Shown here: one piece after another, positions 1-13,520 of the stretch | Position numbering within the stretch: position 1 is the stretch's first letter | How the letters are laid out: each line of letters begins with the position of its first letter | Source of the DNA: Dicyema japonicum | Taxonomy: Eukaryota > Dicyemida > Rhombozoa > Dicyemidae | Direction of reading: 5' to 3' | DNA length: 64,000 bases | Assembly (NCBI GenBank): GCA_011109175.1 | Contig: RDEW01000032.1 | Location: 328,656-392,655 of the forward strand | Notes under the pieces: generated by a model | Told to the model about the DNA's origin: nothing | Database searches by the model: none | What the model saw: the letters and a program-made list of their open reading frames with translations, nothing else | Made by a program: the position numbers and the translations under genes

Positions 1-3000
1 CTATGCCATAATAATGAACATCCATCTAAAACAAAGTGGTATTAGAATACGCAGATAATCTAGACAGCTTCCGAAAATTGCAATCTCGAAAAGAGTGTGG
101 AGAAGTCTAACAGAACGGATCATCCGGGGGTGGAACAAACAACGGGAAGATATAACGTTTTTTATTGATAATGTGTATAATTATTTGTTTTGGTAATTGC
201 AGAATGAAAATACTAAATACACGTAATTCTGAAAACATAGCTTCCGTTCACCAAATCCTACAAGAGTCCCGAATTCTCAACTTTAATAAAAATTACTTAC
301 GAGACATTAACTTAGTTATCATGGATGAAAAATATTTTCACAATCAAAGTCCTCTCGTCGTAAAATTCAGACGTCGTGCTATTTTAGTACCAGTAAACGT
401 CCCTACATAATCTTTCGTCCCTCATTATATCGTTTACAATGAAGGATTCAGTTTACCAGCTAAAGATTCCTCAATTACTTGATTTAAAAATTGTAGAACT
501 TGAATAACCAATTATGATGGTTCGCATACGATTGTTCTATAACAACAGTCCATATACTTTTTTAAGACTAAAAAATCCCTTATTTATTGCCCTTGGATCA
601 TTGATTAAAGAAAAAGAGTCCTAACAAGTGATTCAAGTTTCCAAGGTAGGATTAAATAGCATCTTTTCCAAACGCTCGTTCATTTATGAAATTCTTCATG
701 TTTAATAGAATAAAGATAGATCCTTTTCATATGCCGACCGATGACTGGGGTCTCCTTGGATTGGTGGATCTTATGAAAAATCTCTCATCGAACTGTTATC
801 GTAACTTTATCTGTAACAAATCATATTTACAATTTTTAAGTAAATTTTTTTTAAAATTAAATTGAAAGACTTTTTTAATATATTTGTTTAAATTGCAATA
901 TTTTCATACAAATATGCTTTTTTAGAATAAATTTCATTTTTTAGTTTCACTAATTACTCAAACAACACAGATTTGGAATAAAGTGACTTTGGCGAAGTGG
1001 CAGCTCTTTGGACATATCCTATGACTTACGGAAATGGCACCGGCCAATCAGGCCGTGGAATCATACTTTTTTGTATTAAACAAAACAACGTATCGAGGTC
1101 GACAAAGAACTCTCTTGCATAGGAAAAACTGAAAACATTAGAGGATCTGGATGAGCGGTTGCTAGAAAGAGGATGGAAGCGACTTACAGCGCGTATCCAG
1201 ACTCCATGGCAAAAGTGGAATCTCAATTAATAGTCTCGGACAAAATCCTAGTGGTTCCTGGTTCGAATCTCGCTGCTGTAAATTCCAGGTGACGAGTAGT
1301 TCCCTTCAGAACCGAATCGTCTACAAGGACTCACTGGAAGAAACTATAAGTATTATGGCTTTCGCGAAAGATGAGCGAGCAGTGTATCGTAGATCGGTCC
1401 TAAAGAAGAATACCCCGATAAATTTCTTTTGTTGCATTCGTGGATGAACTAGCGTTTCATGGTTGGTACAATGAAGATCAAGCAGCAGGGTCCGGGAATT
1501 AATTAAAGCTGGGATCACTTAATTAGTGTTTTAACATCTTTATTGGTGATCTTGGTGTTCTCAAATAAATAAATAGTTTCGGGTTTTCAATTATAATTCT
1601 CAGGCTGGTGATTCAGTGGCTTGGATGTCATTTCACTACTAATACTGCGTTGGTTCGATATCCAACACTAGCGACATGGTTTTAGATTTCTCTTCATTTC
1701 CTGTTCTTTATCTCACCGTGTTCTAGTAGAGTGGTATAAAGCGATCCATAATTCTCATGTGACGCCCAGTCGTTATGTAGCAAATTTGCTTTCACTTACC
1801 CCACTGAATAGATTCTAACAACATAAAGGACCAGGTATTCTTCCTTTTCCGCTGGTTTCGGATGAACTTGTGTGATATTAACAAGTCTTTGTTTCTTTGA
1901 TCGTGGAAATCAGAAATATTTAATTTGTTGACTATTAACTTCTTTCTTGATGCACTATGAGTTAATTATTAAATTATAACCACTAATAATTTTTTAATTC
2001 GATTTAAAAAATCAAATATTTATTTAATTCTATTTAATTAAAATTTATTTATTGTACAACTTGACTGGAGAGTTCCCACATCTGCAAGGAATTTACGTCT
2101 TCTACATTTATGCTGGTTTTGGACAGGCTTGTGTGACGTGGAGGGACTCTGTTTATGTGAGAGTGGGAACTGATTTACTCATTTAGTTGTTAACTGTTAA
2201 CTTCTTCCTCGGTGTATCCAGGAATTAATAAAAAACCTTCCAGCCACAAGTTCACTTACAATCACCACCTAAAATCTCAGGAAATATAATATAGGGAGAT
2301 CAATCAGAAAAATATATCTCAAGAATTAAAGCATTGTGACCAGTTGAGGTTATTGATTGGAAGGTCGAGGTGATGACGTACCTATTGTACGAAATGTCTA
2401 ATTTGTTTAGTGATGTGTAATCTTTTGATTTCCTTATTGCTAGCATGGACGAGGTGACTGGTGCAGTAGACAACCTATCTCTGAACAAACGAAAGACATG
2501 TCGAGTTCAAAAAGTGATTTAAATCCATATTGCTAAATTTCTTAACATTTTCTTTATCTTAGATTAGTGACCTCACGTTTTTTTGAACATGTCAATACTG
2601 GGAACTAACATGAGACTTACATTATGCCAAGATCATGGCACAACACATCCACAATAAACACAATGGGTTAGCTTTAGTTAAAGCAGGAAGAACCTGTGTA
2701 GAGTTTGCTGATACATCATCAACAATACGGTCTTGAGTCTCCTGCACTCACTAAAGGAATGCCGATCATCTTCAGGACAAGAAGAACGAAAACCTTAGAG
2801 TCGGTGTTTTTTGCAGACCAATCCAGTAATCTGACAATTATAGCGGAAATTAAGACATATCTTCCATCTTCCTGATTCTTCGGCATGTTGTCAAAGTATC
2901 AGAAGTTCCCAGATAAAGTAGGAAATGTATTCCAAAAGACTTTTCAAAAAATAGAGAAAATACGGAATAAAAAAGTAGCTCACAAACGCTACTGAATTAT

Positions 3001-4344
3001 CGGTTGTTTATTGAGAACAGCTTATTGAGGGAATTTCCTTACGAAAAGTTTGTTTACAATTTCGCGAGCAGCTACCCTAACTTTAATATTTTTGGAAAGT
3101 TGTTTTATCTTTTCTCTTTAATCATTGTTTTTATAATCCTATTTCATTTTTGTTGCATAACGACAGAGTGAGAATTTTACTTTCTTTTTTAACAAGCATT
3201 ATTATTATTTCAAACTAAAATATCTTATAAGTGCTTAATTGAGAACGAATGCTACATCCATCTTAAAAGATTAGGATATATCCTGAAATTCAGTTAGCAT
3301 CACCACCTTAACCTTCCGAGCAATTACCCACTAACTTGATACTATCAGTAGAAATGCTTGCTATTGTTACTTTGTGGTAGATAACATCGATTTAATTAGT
3401 AAAGGGTGATTTATTTGAAAATAATGATAAAATAGTTTTTTAAAACTTCCTCTTCAACAGAAATCAAAGAATTACATAAAATTATAATCTAACATCAAGG
3501 AAGGTCATATGAGTCACTATTAGTAAGATACATATAATATTAACTATCATCATATATGTGCAGATTTAAAAAAAGATCCCCCAACTTGATTCAATTTTAC
3601 TGACGAGATTGTAGTCGGATCCTGTGTACATCAGGCACTTCCTTCGGCCAAACTATAATGTTTCTGATATCTCCTGAACCCATCAACTTGTTATTCTTGC
3701 TAGAACAAAGAAGACAAGGGCTTTCATCCGTAATGAAGCTAAATAGACATCTCAGAGAACAAAATCAATTTTAATCCTCCAACCAATTACTTATGCTAAC
3801 TAGTACTCTATTCTTTGTTCTTCCAATAAATTTAGGATTGAACTCATTATGCGAATTTAGACCACAAAAATCCTTTATTATTAAAAAAACAATAAGAGGA
3901 TATGAGTTAATTACCCCCAACCAATTTAAATCTTCGACCAAGGTGAGTCAATTTAAAAATTACTGAGAGTCTTTGATGGTTCATCTTAGGTAATATTTGA
4001 ACGATTCCATTCTCCCCTGTGTTTTTTCAATTCCTAAGAAAATTCATGGAATCCACCTGAGTCGAAAGAAGCCCATACTTTACAAGCATCCAAAAAATCC
4101 CTAGTGTAGGGGCTTCCACAATGGTGGAAATGGACAGATTTGAATCCCGATAAAGACAGGTCTTATTCAAAAAGTGAATAATACCTTCTTCAGTTAAATC
4201 TGTGGTAATATTTGATGCCAATTTGCCTGCCACTCAATAAATTCCACGCATAATTAGCTAATATGAAAAGCGATCATTGTTTAATTGTGTGTGATCAACC
4301 GCATATTAATAGGGAATACCACTCGTGATAGAAACGGTCGAGAA
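1..4344. other. gene-poor AT-rich region
   Basis: No frame here extends into a recognisable protein on either strand, even when 20-30 nt GT...AG introns are allowed. It contains a degenerate SINE-like copy near 1.25-1.38 kb, listed separately. A stretch near 4.07-4.23 kb resembles one at 29.10-29.23 kb. The remainder is AT-rich spacer with runs such as TTTAAAATTAAATTG. Confidence 0.5.
1246..1385 (+). repeat. degenerate SINE-like copy
   Basis: A GGTTCGAATCTC box (tRNA B-box type) is followed about 70 nt later by CTATAAGTATTATGGCT and a GCGAAAGA block. These elements occur in the same order as in the better copies at 26.64-26.93 and 37.13-37.47 kb. The intervening sequence is diverged, so family membership is an inference from shared landmarks. 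Confidence 0.4.
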
Positions 4345-6531
4345 ATGGAGGAACAGGACGAAAAGTTCACTTTGGTTAAAGAAAAACTGATCGAATACAT
4401 GGAATACGCGAAAAACAACGAAAAACAAATAACAGTCTACTTTTTAAACGAACTTCTCAAAGAGACCAATCTGTCCTTCCAAGAAAAGCTTGAATTGAGA
4501 AATCAACTCATGGAAGAATATCCCCGCTAAAGAGCCCGGAGGCTTTCAAGAGGGACACTCAGCTCTTTTATCGGCAGAAATACATTAAAAGTATCGACTT
4601 TGAGCAAATCTACTCCAAATTCTTCCAGAAAATATACAGTTTCAGATATCCGTGTTAATTTTAGATAATTGGGGGTTCGGAGCTATGAGTTACTTCAAAT
4701 TCCTGAAATTCATAATGATCTTAAATCTGTTGATCTTCGTCATCTCTTTTACCTTCCTGGGGATATTTCCTCTTATGGGGAAAGGCAAAGTAGAGTGGCT
4801 CAATGTGAATTGTACCGAGCACACCCCGAGTCTCACAACGGGAATCTACACGGCATTTATCTCAATTTTTACGGGGGAGGTTTCGTTAAGTCTTATTTTA
4901 GGGATATTTGGAGTCCTCGTTTTTATTTTATGGGGGTTATGGACATACTGAGTATACAATCTCCTCGATCAATGTAGCCTATAATATGCAAACGGGGTAC
5001 CCTCTGGTGATTTTGATCTGCTATGGAGTATCCCTGGTCTACTTGGGAGTGATGTACCGCTTCTGGTCATTTCCAGGTTGTACAGTCAGTCCAAGACGAC
5101 GGCAATGTACAAAAACATCAGAAATGACGACCTGAGATTCACTCAGCTGGTTTATATCCAAAAGATATTCGGAAGCAAGGTCTCCGACAAGAAATACAAA
5201 TTACGACAGTTCCAGGTATGTCCACGACTAATTGCAGATGGAAATATTCCACGAGCGACAGTTGCAGAAGAACGAGAAGACAAAAATTACCTTGGTTTAC
5301 GTCATAATGAGGATACTGATCAACATCCTCACTGTCGGACTCATCGGGGGGAGTGCGTTCCTGATTTACTACGCCAACGAATACGCCTTGAAAAATAAAG
5401 TTGACTTCCACAATATTGAAGGGGAACATTTTGATTGAGTACAGCCCTTCATTCCTCTTCATCGTCTTCGACTTCATATTTCCCATAATATTGAACTTCT
5501 TCCAGCGCTTCGAAAAGTACAAAGGCAATACTGCCATTGTGATGAAGCTCCACCGGTATGGATGCTTCTTAACATCTTAGACTGGTTTTGTTCAGAATGA
5601 TCCCCCTGATTGTGTACATTTATTTTGTGTTCGGGTCCCATGACGAGGATGAAGAGTGCAAGAAAGTGAATGCCCTTAGTTTTACTGTAGTGCTGGGAAA
5701 ATACCGCGGGCAAGTCTTTGTACAAGATTCTGTTCACCATCATGATTTTCGACCTCCTCTCTGTCCTTGTAGTGACTCCCATACAAATTATAATCACCCA
5801 AAGACATCCAGAGTTCTTTCTGATGAACAACATAATCCAGCTTATCAAGATGCAGCTTCTCCAATGGTCTCCTTAGTAGTATATTCCAGGATAATGATGA
5901 TCTTCGTCCCCCTGATTTCACTGATAACTCTGATCTTCCAAGTGTTTCTGATGTTCCTGAAATATGTAAATTGTCGTGAGATCTCAGATTGAACTCAAAT
6001 ATTTGACTTCTCAGTCGAAAATTCCGTTGAATTACATTCCGTCGGAAATATTCTTTACCGGTGTTCTCCTGGTAGTCTTCAACGTGAAATGCTTCATTTC
6101 GTTGTTCGTATTTTTCAGGTTTACTTATATTTACAATGTCAGAATGAAGACGTCCTTAGATTGTGGTCCCTTTAGGGTCCCCCACTCTTCGAATCCTTGT
6201 GAACCACATATACCCCAGAGTTCCGCGATTTATCAATAAATTTATTTTGCAGCAAAACACGATGATTGCCATCGGACTAATCTTTGTGTTCCGCGGTTTA
6301 TAATATTTTAGAACGTCGGCGATTATCCTTTCCTGCAAGTTGAGGATTCTCAGCTTAGATTTGTCCACGTTGAAGAAAAACGTTGAAATTGTATTAGGTG
6401 CTGTTTATATCACAGAAAAAAAGATGGAACAAAAATCAAATGCCATTCGAATCAAATACGTCTCTGAAAGTAAAAGATATAAAAACGTGATCGACGACTA
6501 TAGAAAGAACAAAGATAAACCTAACGAGTAG
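4345..6531 (+). CDS. TMC (transmembrane channel-like) family protein, multi-exon
   Basis: A multipass ion-channel subunit of the TMC family, whose members act in mechanosensory or excitability channels at the plasma membrane. Family marks seen after splicing: WGFGAMSYFKFLKF (family FG..V.SYF.FLR), a FTGEGYLESSFLFYGGY-like block, the CWENTAGKSLYKI motif (family CWET.VGQE.YKL), and LDCGPF near the end. At least eight hydrophobic segments lie between them. Nine introns fit: 4639-4664, 4880-4901, 5054-5076, 5216-5237, 5400-5421, 5556-5580, 5666-5690, 5867-5889 and 5966-5987 (22-26 nt). The start at 4345 is the second in-frame ATG, chosen because the acidic coiled N-terminus begins there. One base seems missing at the CCCC run near 4522. 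Exon structure after about 6175 is unresolved, so the 3' end is approximate. Family is secure; subtype is not. Confidence 0.85.
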
Positions 6532-6844
6532 TTATTTAATAATGCCGCCAATTCTTATTAAATATTTAATTTATTTTAATTAATAAAAGTCATTAAATAA
6601 ATAAAAAAATTTAAAAGGCAATTTGGTTTGGTGATTTTTGTGAGATTTCGTTAACTTTCTGAGAGAAAGCCGCTTCCGCTCTAAATAGTAGCCTCATTCG
6701 GTAAGACTTCTTTGAGTGGTTCCTTACTTGCTAGAGTAAAACTAGCATCCATTTGTGCTACGTGATGTCGACCACGTGGAAATTTCTTTTAAGACCTAGT
6801 TGGTTTGAAACAAATACTTGATGTTGTTACCACATGGGCAGAAA
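6532..6844. other. spacer without a gene
   Basis: AT-rich spacer (TTAAATAAAT runs) between the TMC gene and a decayed reverse transcriptase. I see no coding or RNA signal. Confidence 0.5.
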
Positions 6845-7237
6845 TTATCTTAGAGTATGTACATCTACCATGAAGTGACCGATTGATGGTAGCATCGGTA
6901 TTGTTTGCCAGAGGTAATAAAAGCGCCGCGGAAGATTTTTCTGACTCTCCGTGAGCCAGTTCTCCATTATCCTGGCGTTGATCCGGTTCAGGTTATTTGC
7001 ATTCTTTCTATAGCGTTCCAGATGACCTGATCTGGAAAAACCAAACAAAAACGTCTGCATAGAAAAGATAAACATATTATCGGATTCAGGAGTCAAGAGA
7101 TCGGCCAGAAAAAAGTTAAACAGAAAGGATTTAACGGAGATCTTTGAGGGACTCCGTTGGGGAGGATACGTGAGATGGATTTCAGATTTCTGAGGTATAC
7201 ATTTGCGTCCACTTATTACATCGGTATCTAAATACAT
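6845..7237 (-). pseudogene. non-LTR retrotransposon reverse transcriptase fragment
   Basis: On the minus strand an open frame of 130 codons reads LPQ/SP...FLFNFFLADLLTPESDN, which resembles reverse transcriptase motif B (PQGSPLSP..FN) and what follows it. A one-base shift in the next segment gives YADVFVW, a damaged YADD catalytic box. Downstream, INARIMENWLTESQKN resembles the conserved 'IN..L..IE.W....K.N' region. The second catalytic Asp is lost and the frame is broken, so this is a dead fragment. The family assignment is by motif only. Confidence 0.55.
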
Positions 7238-7779
7238 TGGCGTCTCTAAAATATATACTATTTAAATAAATAAAAATAAATAAAATTAGCAAAAAACTGT
7301 GAAGAATTTTAATCAAACTGAAGAAGCAATATGGATTTTCAGGCACAAGTAGACCATTTGGTTCTTTCCTTGGATTAATTAATTATGACTGTTTGTGTTG
7401 GGGCTACTAAGACGACATACTAATGAATTCTAGAATTGAAAATGATTTTTTTTCGTATGCATAAGAAGTAAGAATATTCGAATCTGCGAATATGAATTCA
7501 AACCCATTGGTTACGAAATTCTCCTATTAAAAGCTACTTGTAAATTTTTCGTATATTTGAAGATAAAATATTTGAACAGAATGCTTGAGTAATAAATACC
7601 AATTTTTAATTTGAAGATACAGTAATATTCCTCGAATTATTGTTCAGTGTTTATATATGTTTCATGTATTTGTTTTTCATTAGAACTCTGTTTACCGATG
7701 ATGAGATCAGGATTTGTCAGATATTGCGCCATCCCGATCTCATACCTCTTCTGTTCATGACTGCTTGTAATTAAATAGT

Positions 7780-8240
7780 ATTTCTGTCGTATTGAATGAC
7801 TTTATTTTATCGTAAAGTCCGAATGTAAAGACAGCTTTATATAGGACGCTAATAATCGTTGGCATAATCTGTTGTGTAATATTTGGTAATACTATGCGTA
7901 AGACTAAAGATTTTCTATTAAGAGACTTGAGGAAACTGATACTACATTGAATACAGGAGCTATGGATATAAATGTAAATCTGCAAAAAATGAGTATGGAC
8001 CTGTATGGAATATCCTATTTGAAAGTATACCTGTAGCAGTAATCTAGTCTGTTAACGTGAAGGTCGTCAGTGACAAGAGAATGTGATCAGATCAATGACT
8101 TTACCAAAGCCTACCAGCCTCGTTTTGCCAATGCAGGCAAATGGCTACGACTTTGAAACTGACAACTCAATTGGTAGACAACCCCATTGTGTAACTTTTT
8201 AAGGCTTCAAGTGATTTGAAGTATTGACGTATATCAGTCG
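7780..8240. repeat. dispersed repeat A, copy 1
   Basis: Shares an ordered series of blocks with 9.38-9.80 kb in the same orientation: TAAAGACAGCTTTATATAGG, AAAGATTTTCTATTAAGAGA, ACATTGAATACAGGAGCTAT, GTGAAGGTCGTCA, CAACCCCATTG. Divergence is substantial. The minus strands of both copies hold short, partly similar frames, suggesting a decayed coding element, but I do not recognise the protein. Confidence 0.6.
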
Positions 8241-9379
8241 ATTAGTTTCTCCATGGGCGTCGGTGATTTAATGTTTTCCCCTGTGTACCATCTCTCCGTT
8301 AGCTTAAAGGCCCTTTTCTGGGTTGCGGAGATTTTCTGGATGTTGGTATAAGAGGCCAGTGGACTTCATGAAGTACACGCATATGAAATGCATGGTTCGA
8401 TGTACTGTGAGTAGAGCGTTTTAAGTATAGGGTGATGTCCTATTTTCCATAGACCTGTTAGGCATTTCAAAAAGTTGATTTTCTTACATAACAGATTCTC
8501 CAAGCCAATCTATGTGAATGCTTCTATAGCGCTCCGCTCAAAAACTATGTACTTTATTGAAATAATGGTGTCTGGGGTATATCAGGAATGTGGTAGAAAA
8601 AAGTAGAAATCATAATGACCGCCCTAAAAAATAGAACTTCAATAATGAAGACTAATACTCATTCAGATAGTGAAATAATGAAATTGATCTTGCAAGGTAT
8701 AATATCGACAGAAAGTACCAAAATTACAGAAAAATTTAAATTTTTGAATTTTTGTTAGTCTTTGAAGTAAAATTTAAAATTACGCTAATAATTCAAAACT
8801 GTCTAAGCTTTTTTTATTTCCAAAATTTATTTATTAACTTTTAGTTATATAAAGGATCTTCTATACTGATGAGTATCATAGGATAGCCAAATATTGAGTA
8901 TTCATTTTAACCTTGTAAGCAAGATGCTATGGTATTTTGGTGGGTCATTTGAAATTTGATTTCAGAACAAAGAAGTAGAAATGTCAACCAACAATTAGTG
9001 ATAAAAAATTAAGTTTCAATACATATTATGGCAATGCGACTTTGAAAATGTATTAATTCCAAAAAAGTATATTATTTTTTTGAATATATAAAATGAAGTA
9101 AAACAATAATGCGCAGATTAACATGAAGCAGACATTTCGCTTATTGAAAGAGAAAATTGATGAGTGAATATTTTGGAAGAAAATAGCAAATTATTTTTTT
9201 AATATCTGCGTTTTTAAAAATGTCATATATTAATGTTTCAAATAGATTTTTCAATGTTGAAATGTATTTGTATCTCATTATGACTCCCTTCACTGCTGAT
9301 GGCATTAGGATTTTGTCCGGCGCCTATCTCAGAGCTCTTCTGTTCAATCTGTTTATAGGTTGATTGAAATATATTTATT

Positions 9380-9800
9380 GTATCTTATAGTGATAGTCTA
9401 ATGTGAAGACAGCTCTATATAGGCCGGTAAAATCATTTGCATAATAATTGTGTAATACTGTGCGTAATACCCAAAGATTTTCCATTAAGAGAGACTTGAG
9501 GGATTTTAATGATACATTGAATGCTGGAGCTATAGATATTACTTGTAAACCTACAAAAATTGAGAATGTACCTCTTATAGGATCTCCTATTATAAGTTTT
9601 AGATAGTCTACCTCCAGCTGCATTCTAGCCTGTCAGCGTGAAGGTTGTCAACCCTAATGAATTCTATCAGATCAAAGAACTCTTTATTCTGATAGACTTT
9701 AAAACCTAGCAGCCTCGGTTGGATCATAAGGCTACGGCTCTCGGAACAGAGAGTAATTTTCAACTGGGAGACAACCTCATTGGGTTATTGGTCCTATCGA
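9380..9800. repeat. dispersed repeat A, copy 2
   Basis: Second copy of the repeat at 7.78 kb, same orientation, about 1.6 kb away: AAGACAGCTCTATATAGG, AAAGATTTTCCATTAAGAGA, ACATTGAATGCTGGAGCTAT, GTGAAGGTTGTCA, ACAACCTCATTGG. An 82-codon minus-strand frame (9375-9623) lies inside it and is longer than in the other copy. Confidence 0.6.
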
Positions 9801-10440
9801 TGAGACGGAAGGTAACCATATCCAAATTGACTAGAAAATTTTTAATAAGATTTTATAACTGGCAAAACTCTCAGTTTGTGTCTCTGTTCTTTAGAACGAT
9901 AAAATATGCCTTCGCCAAAATGGGTCGATGAACTGCACACTAAACCAATCGGATGCATCATCTCTTGATTGTCTAAACATGGTGGAGCAATAGAAATCAC
10001 AAAAACCAATAAAAAACCAAACCTCGTGAGATTTAAAAAAGGATGTGAAACGATAACGTATATTATCAGATATTTTGGTTGAATGCCTCGGGATAAGTAA
10101 TAGTCCAACAGGATAATAGAATTCAAAAAAAACATGACCAGCAAAAATCTGTTAGTTGGATGTTCACTATCTGTTGACGGCTTCTATTTAAAGGCATTTG
10201 AGGACGATAATAGGGAAATCGCAGAGTTTTCCTCAATAAACCTGGAATCAATTTTCTTTGAAGATCTAATCTCAGAAAATATTAACTTGGCTAGGAACCA
10301 ATAATTGAGATATCTATGGGTGAAAATTTTCTGGGACTGAAGAGACCAATAAGCATTCTTCTCATGGCTGAGACAAGCTAAGGGTCTTCTTAGTCTCCTA
10401 TCTTCACGTCGAACATGCAAAACCTCACTTCGCCTACATA

Positions 10441-13392
10441 AAGAGAAGTCACATTAGGCAGATGTAGGCACTTAACCTAAAGACGAATATCACTAATGTA
10501 TTAATGGGTTTGTATAAACGAGAGAGAACACCGCCATGACCTCATACCACATCAATTGGGAGTTCTTGGAGAGGAGCAGATTTTAACGAAGTTTAGGCAT
10601 GCTTGATTGTTTCCTTGTAATTAAAAATGTTACACCTTAGATGGTCAATGTGGCCTTTAAGGTATCAAAAAAAACCGAACATGATTATGATCTCAAGTTA
10701 GTTATAAATGGTTCATAAACCTGATTGAGACTCTTCAGTATTTTGACGCGAATCTAAAGCTTGAAGGTCTGTAATCTCTCTATTTTTGGATCGTCGCTAA
10801 CTGGAAAACATTGGGCTTACTTGGCTGCCATCTAATCTGCTTGATTTGTTCATTATTTAAGATTATGGAGCTTAAGTCTCCAAGAAGTTATCTGGTCTTG
10901 TTGAGGTACAAAATTTTTTAGAAAAATTATTTGGCTGTACAGACCGTTGATGGTTGTAATTATTATTATTATCATACCACGTTTTTATTGATGTCAATTT
11001 TTATTTAAATTTTTATATTCCACGTAAAAGTTTCAAAAATTAATTTAAATAAAAATAATTTTAGTTGTTATTCTAAATGAGTTAAATTTATTTAAGAGAA
11101 ACATCACCCTAGAGTCATACAGTCGCCCTGACTGCGTGGCTATCCTTCTCAGGATGGCGAGCTAGATGCCCTTTAGAATAAAGATGGATACACCATCATC
11201 AGCAGTAATTCCCACTATATCTAGACAACTCAAGCACGATTTATTATTAATGTCTGCCCTCGTCTGTTTCCTGAATACATACTAATAATATTAAAATATC
11301 GTCTTAATTTTGGATCACATCGATTGTTAGTGAATTCTTAGAATTCAAGAAGAACATAGATATAATTGATGATGTTGTCGTGAATACTTGAAGAGTAACT
11401 AGCACTATGCATATATATATAGATTAGCGACTATTGTGGGCGGAGATAGTAAAGCGATTAAATACTAGGCAAAGACGGTTCTAATCTCATTTGAGTGGTA
11501 GAAAACTCTAATCCCCAGTACATAAAAACCAATTATTTATTTAACACCCAAGACCACGGTAAAACCAAACTAACTATCACGTGATCCCGATGCCCTCCAA
11601 TGTAAGTATTCTGGTCCCCCGTTGATTTCTGCGACATCATATTTATCTAATTGATCTCTGGGTCATCCACCTTTTATGTCACTTTGTCAACAGCCATCGG
11701 TTTTTATCATTTGAAGTGGTGGGAGTAAGTAATAAAATAACTAAGTGATCGCAGGCCAACAAGGTGAGGTAAACCTATTGGAATAAGAACTTAACCGCTT
11801 TCCATTAAAAAAGTGAGTCTTTTTGTTCTCGGCTGGTTTTTAAAGTACGTAATAAGGATATACTAGAAGGTGCTTCCTAGGTCGTCCCACGTTGGGGATT
11901 CTCGTGTCGTTTGAATAGAAGTAATATTAAAAAGAAGCAGGGCCATTTGGTGTTCTGGAAGCAGGGCCATTTGGTTTCCTTTTCAGTAATCTCCCAACTA
12001 CATAGTTGAGGTTACGTCAAATCAGACTACAAAAGTTGCGATACTAGACTAAATAACACGGATTGTAGACCTCCACGTCATGCTTTTGTTAAATCACTTA
12101 CTCATAAGAGTTTTCTTTAATTGAATGCAAGTCCTCGTTGTTACATAACTTATCCGTATGAATTGAGGCAGTCACTTTCCACAGTGTTGTGCAACTCCTC
12201 TCATGTCGTTGAGATGTCTTGACAAAGGTTGTATCCTTGATTTAAAAAGCAAGGCTATATCCACCGTTGATTTCCATGTTCCGAATCCACTCCTTGGTAG
12301 ATTCAATGTAACTAATGCCAAAACTTATAAAGAATTAGAAGCGTAGCTGTCCACGTGTAAAATAGAACATTTCTTTGGGAACATTAAGCAAATTTTGAAG
12401 TAGACGTATTTGAGATCAGCATCAATGCTAACAAAGAGCGACTTGTATTAGTCCACATAAACGTGGACCAATCTAATTAAAGTATTCTTCCATCGTAATG
12501 TTTAAATGTGTACCCATTTCCATTCATAGTATGTCTCTAAAAAAGCCTCCATCAAGTCAGTAATCTCTAAGCTCAACGGACCAGTGGAAAATACCACATA
12601 GAGCTTTTAAAAGCAAATTAGTGCGATCAATGTCCTGAGGTGCCTCAGTCATCACTCCTCAATATGATTACGATGCCTCTAATCGTTATTTCCTTTTTAG
12701 ACACCTACTTCCTAACCAAGTCCCCTGCAATTAACAAAAAGTTGATACTTTGTTCATGAGATGAATAGAGGAAGTACATTTTGTTAACTCCTTCACTCAG
12801 CTGAAACTGTTATCGATAAAAATTGTGAAATATTTTAAATGCATTAATTTTATAAATTGATTATTTATTAAAAATAGTAAATTAGTCATTTCAAATTTGT
12901 GTTCCTGTTTAGGCCTCGTGGCGGCATGTGGTGCTATGAGGCTAGTTGGTCATAAATTATTTTCCTTCCCTCCGATGGCGTCATTGGATACATCTTACTG
13001 AGAGACGCCCAATCCCTGACCAGGCATCAAGAGGATCCAACTATTCCTTCCCCGGGGACAATGTCGTTACCTGGAGACAAGTTCTGGAACGCTGGAACGA
13101 GTCAGGACCAAGGAGTTGGTTAGTTTAGATACCGTTGGTCTTTGGAATAATTTTAATCGACTAATCTTGATTTTTGAATATTTTCTTGTGGTGTTGTGCA
13201 TGCACATACTACATATTAACAGCACTAGTACTTTAGTTGTGGAGACAGAATCAGAGAAATTCGGAGACTACTGCACAGTGAATGTGTCAATGATAATACA
13301 ATATGAAGTAGGTATGCCCTTGATTACATAAGCGAATTCAGAATGAATGCATTCCTAATGGACAGTTAAATTGTTAACACAATGTAAGAAAC
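10441..13392. other. region without a recognised gene
   Basis: Only short unrelated frames. A small tandem duplication sits at about 11934-11981: GAAGCAGGGCCATTTGGT twice, period about 24. A box like GGTTCTAATCTCATT near 11.48 kb resembles a decayed tRNA-type B box. Confidence 0.4.
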
Positions 13393-13520
13393 GTGGTTCA
13401 CCTTCACGTGGAGAAAATTGGATACAAGCATCAATCTGGCAACTAAAAGAAATTTTCGATGTGGTTCACCTTCACGTGGAAAAATTGGATACAAGTATCA
13501 ATCTGGCAACTAGAAGAACC
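13393..13520. repeat. two-copy tandem repeat, period 68
   Basis: GTGGTTCACCTTCACGTGGA begins at 13393, and a near-identical copy begins at 13461. Both copies continue through TTGGATACAAG, ATCAATCTGGCAACTA and AGAA. The two units differ at only a few bases, so the duplication is recent compared with the surrounding decayed sequence. Confidence 0.85.

Larger units (their letters stand above)
7238..10440. other. repeat-bearing region without recognised genes
   Basis: No recognisable protein. Apart from the two direct repeat copies listed separately, both strands carry only short frames. TTTCTTGGATTAATTGG-type sequence near 7.36 kb recurs near 14.45 kb and may be a retrotransposon tail. Confidence 0.4.

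Noticed and set aside
5139-5537. 132-codon minus-strand frame opposite the TMC gene
   Set aside because: The plus strand encodes the TMC motifs over the same bases; the minus frame has no domain.
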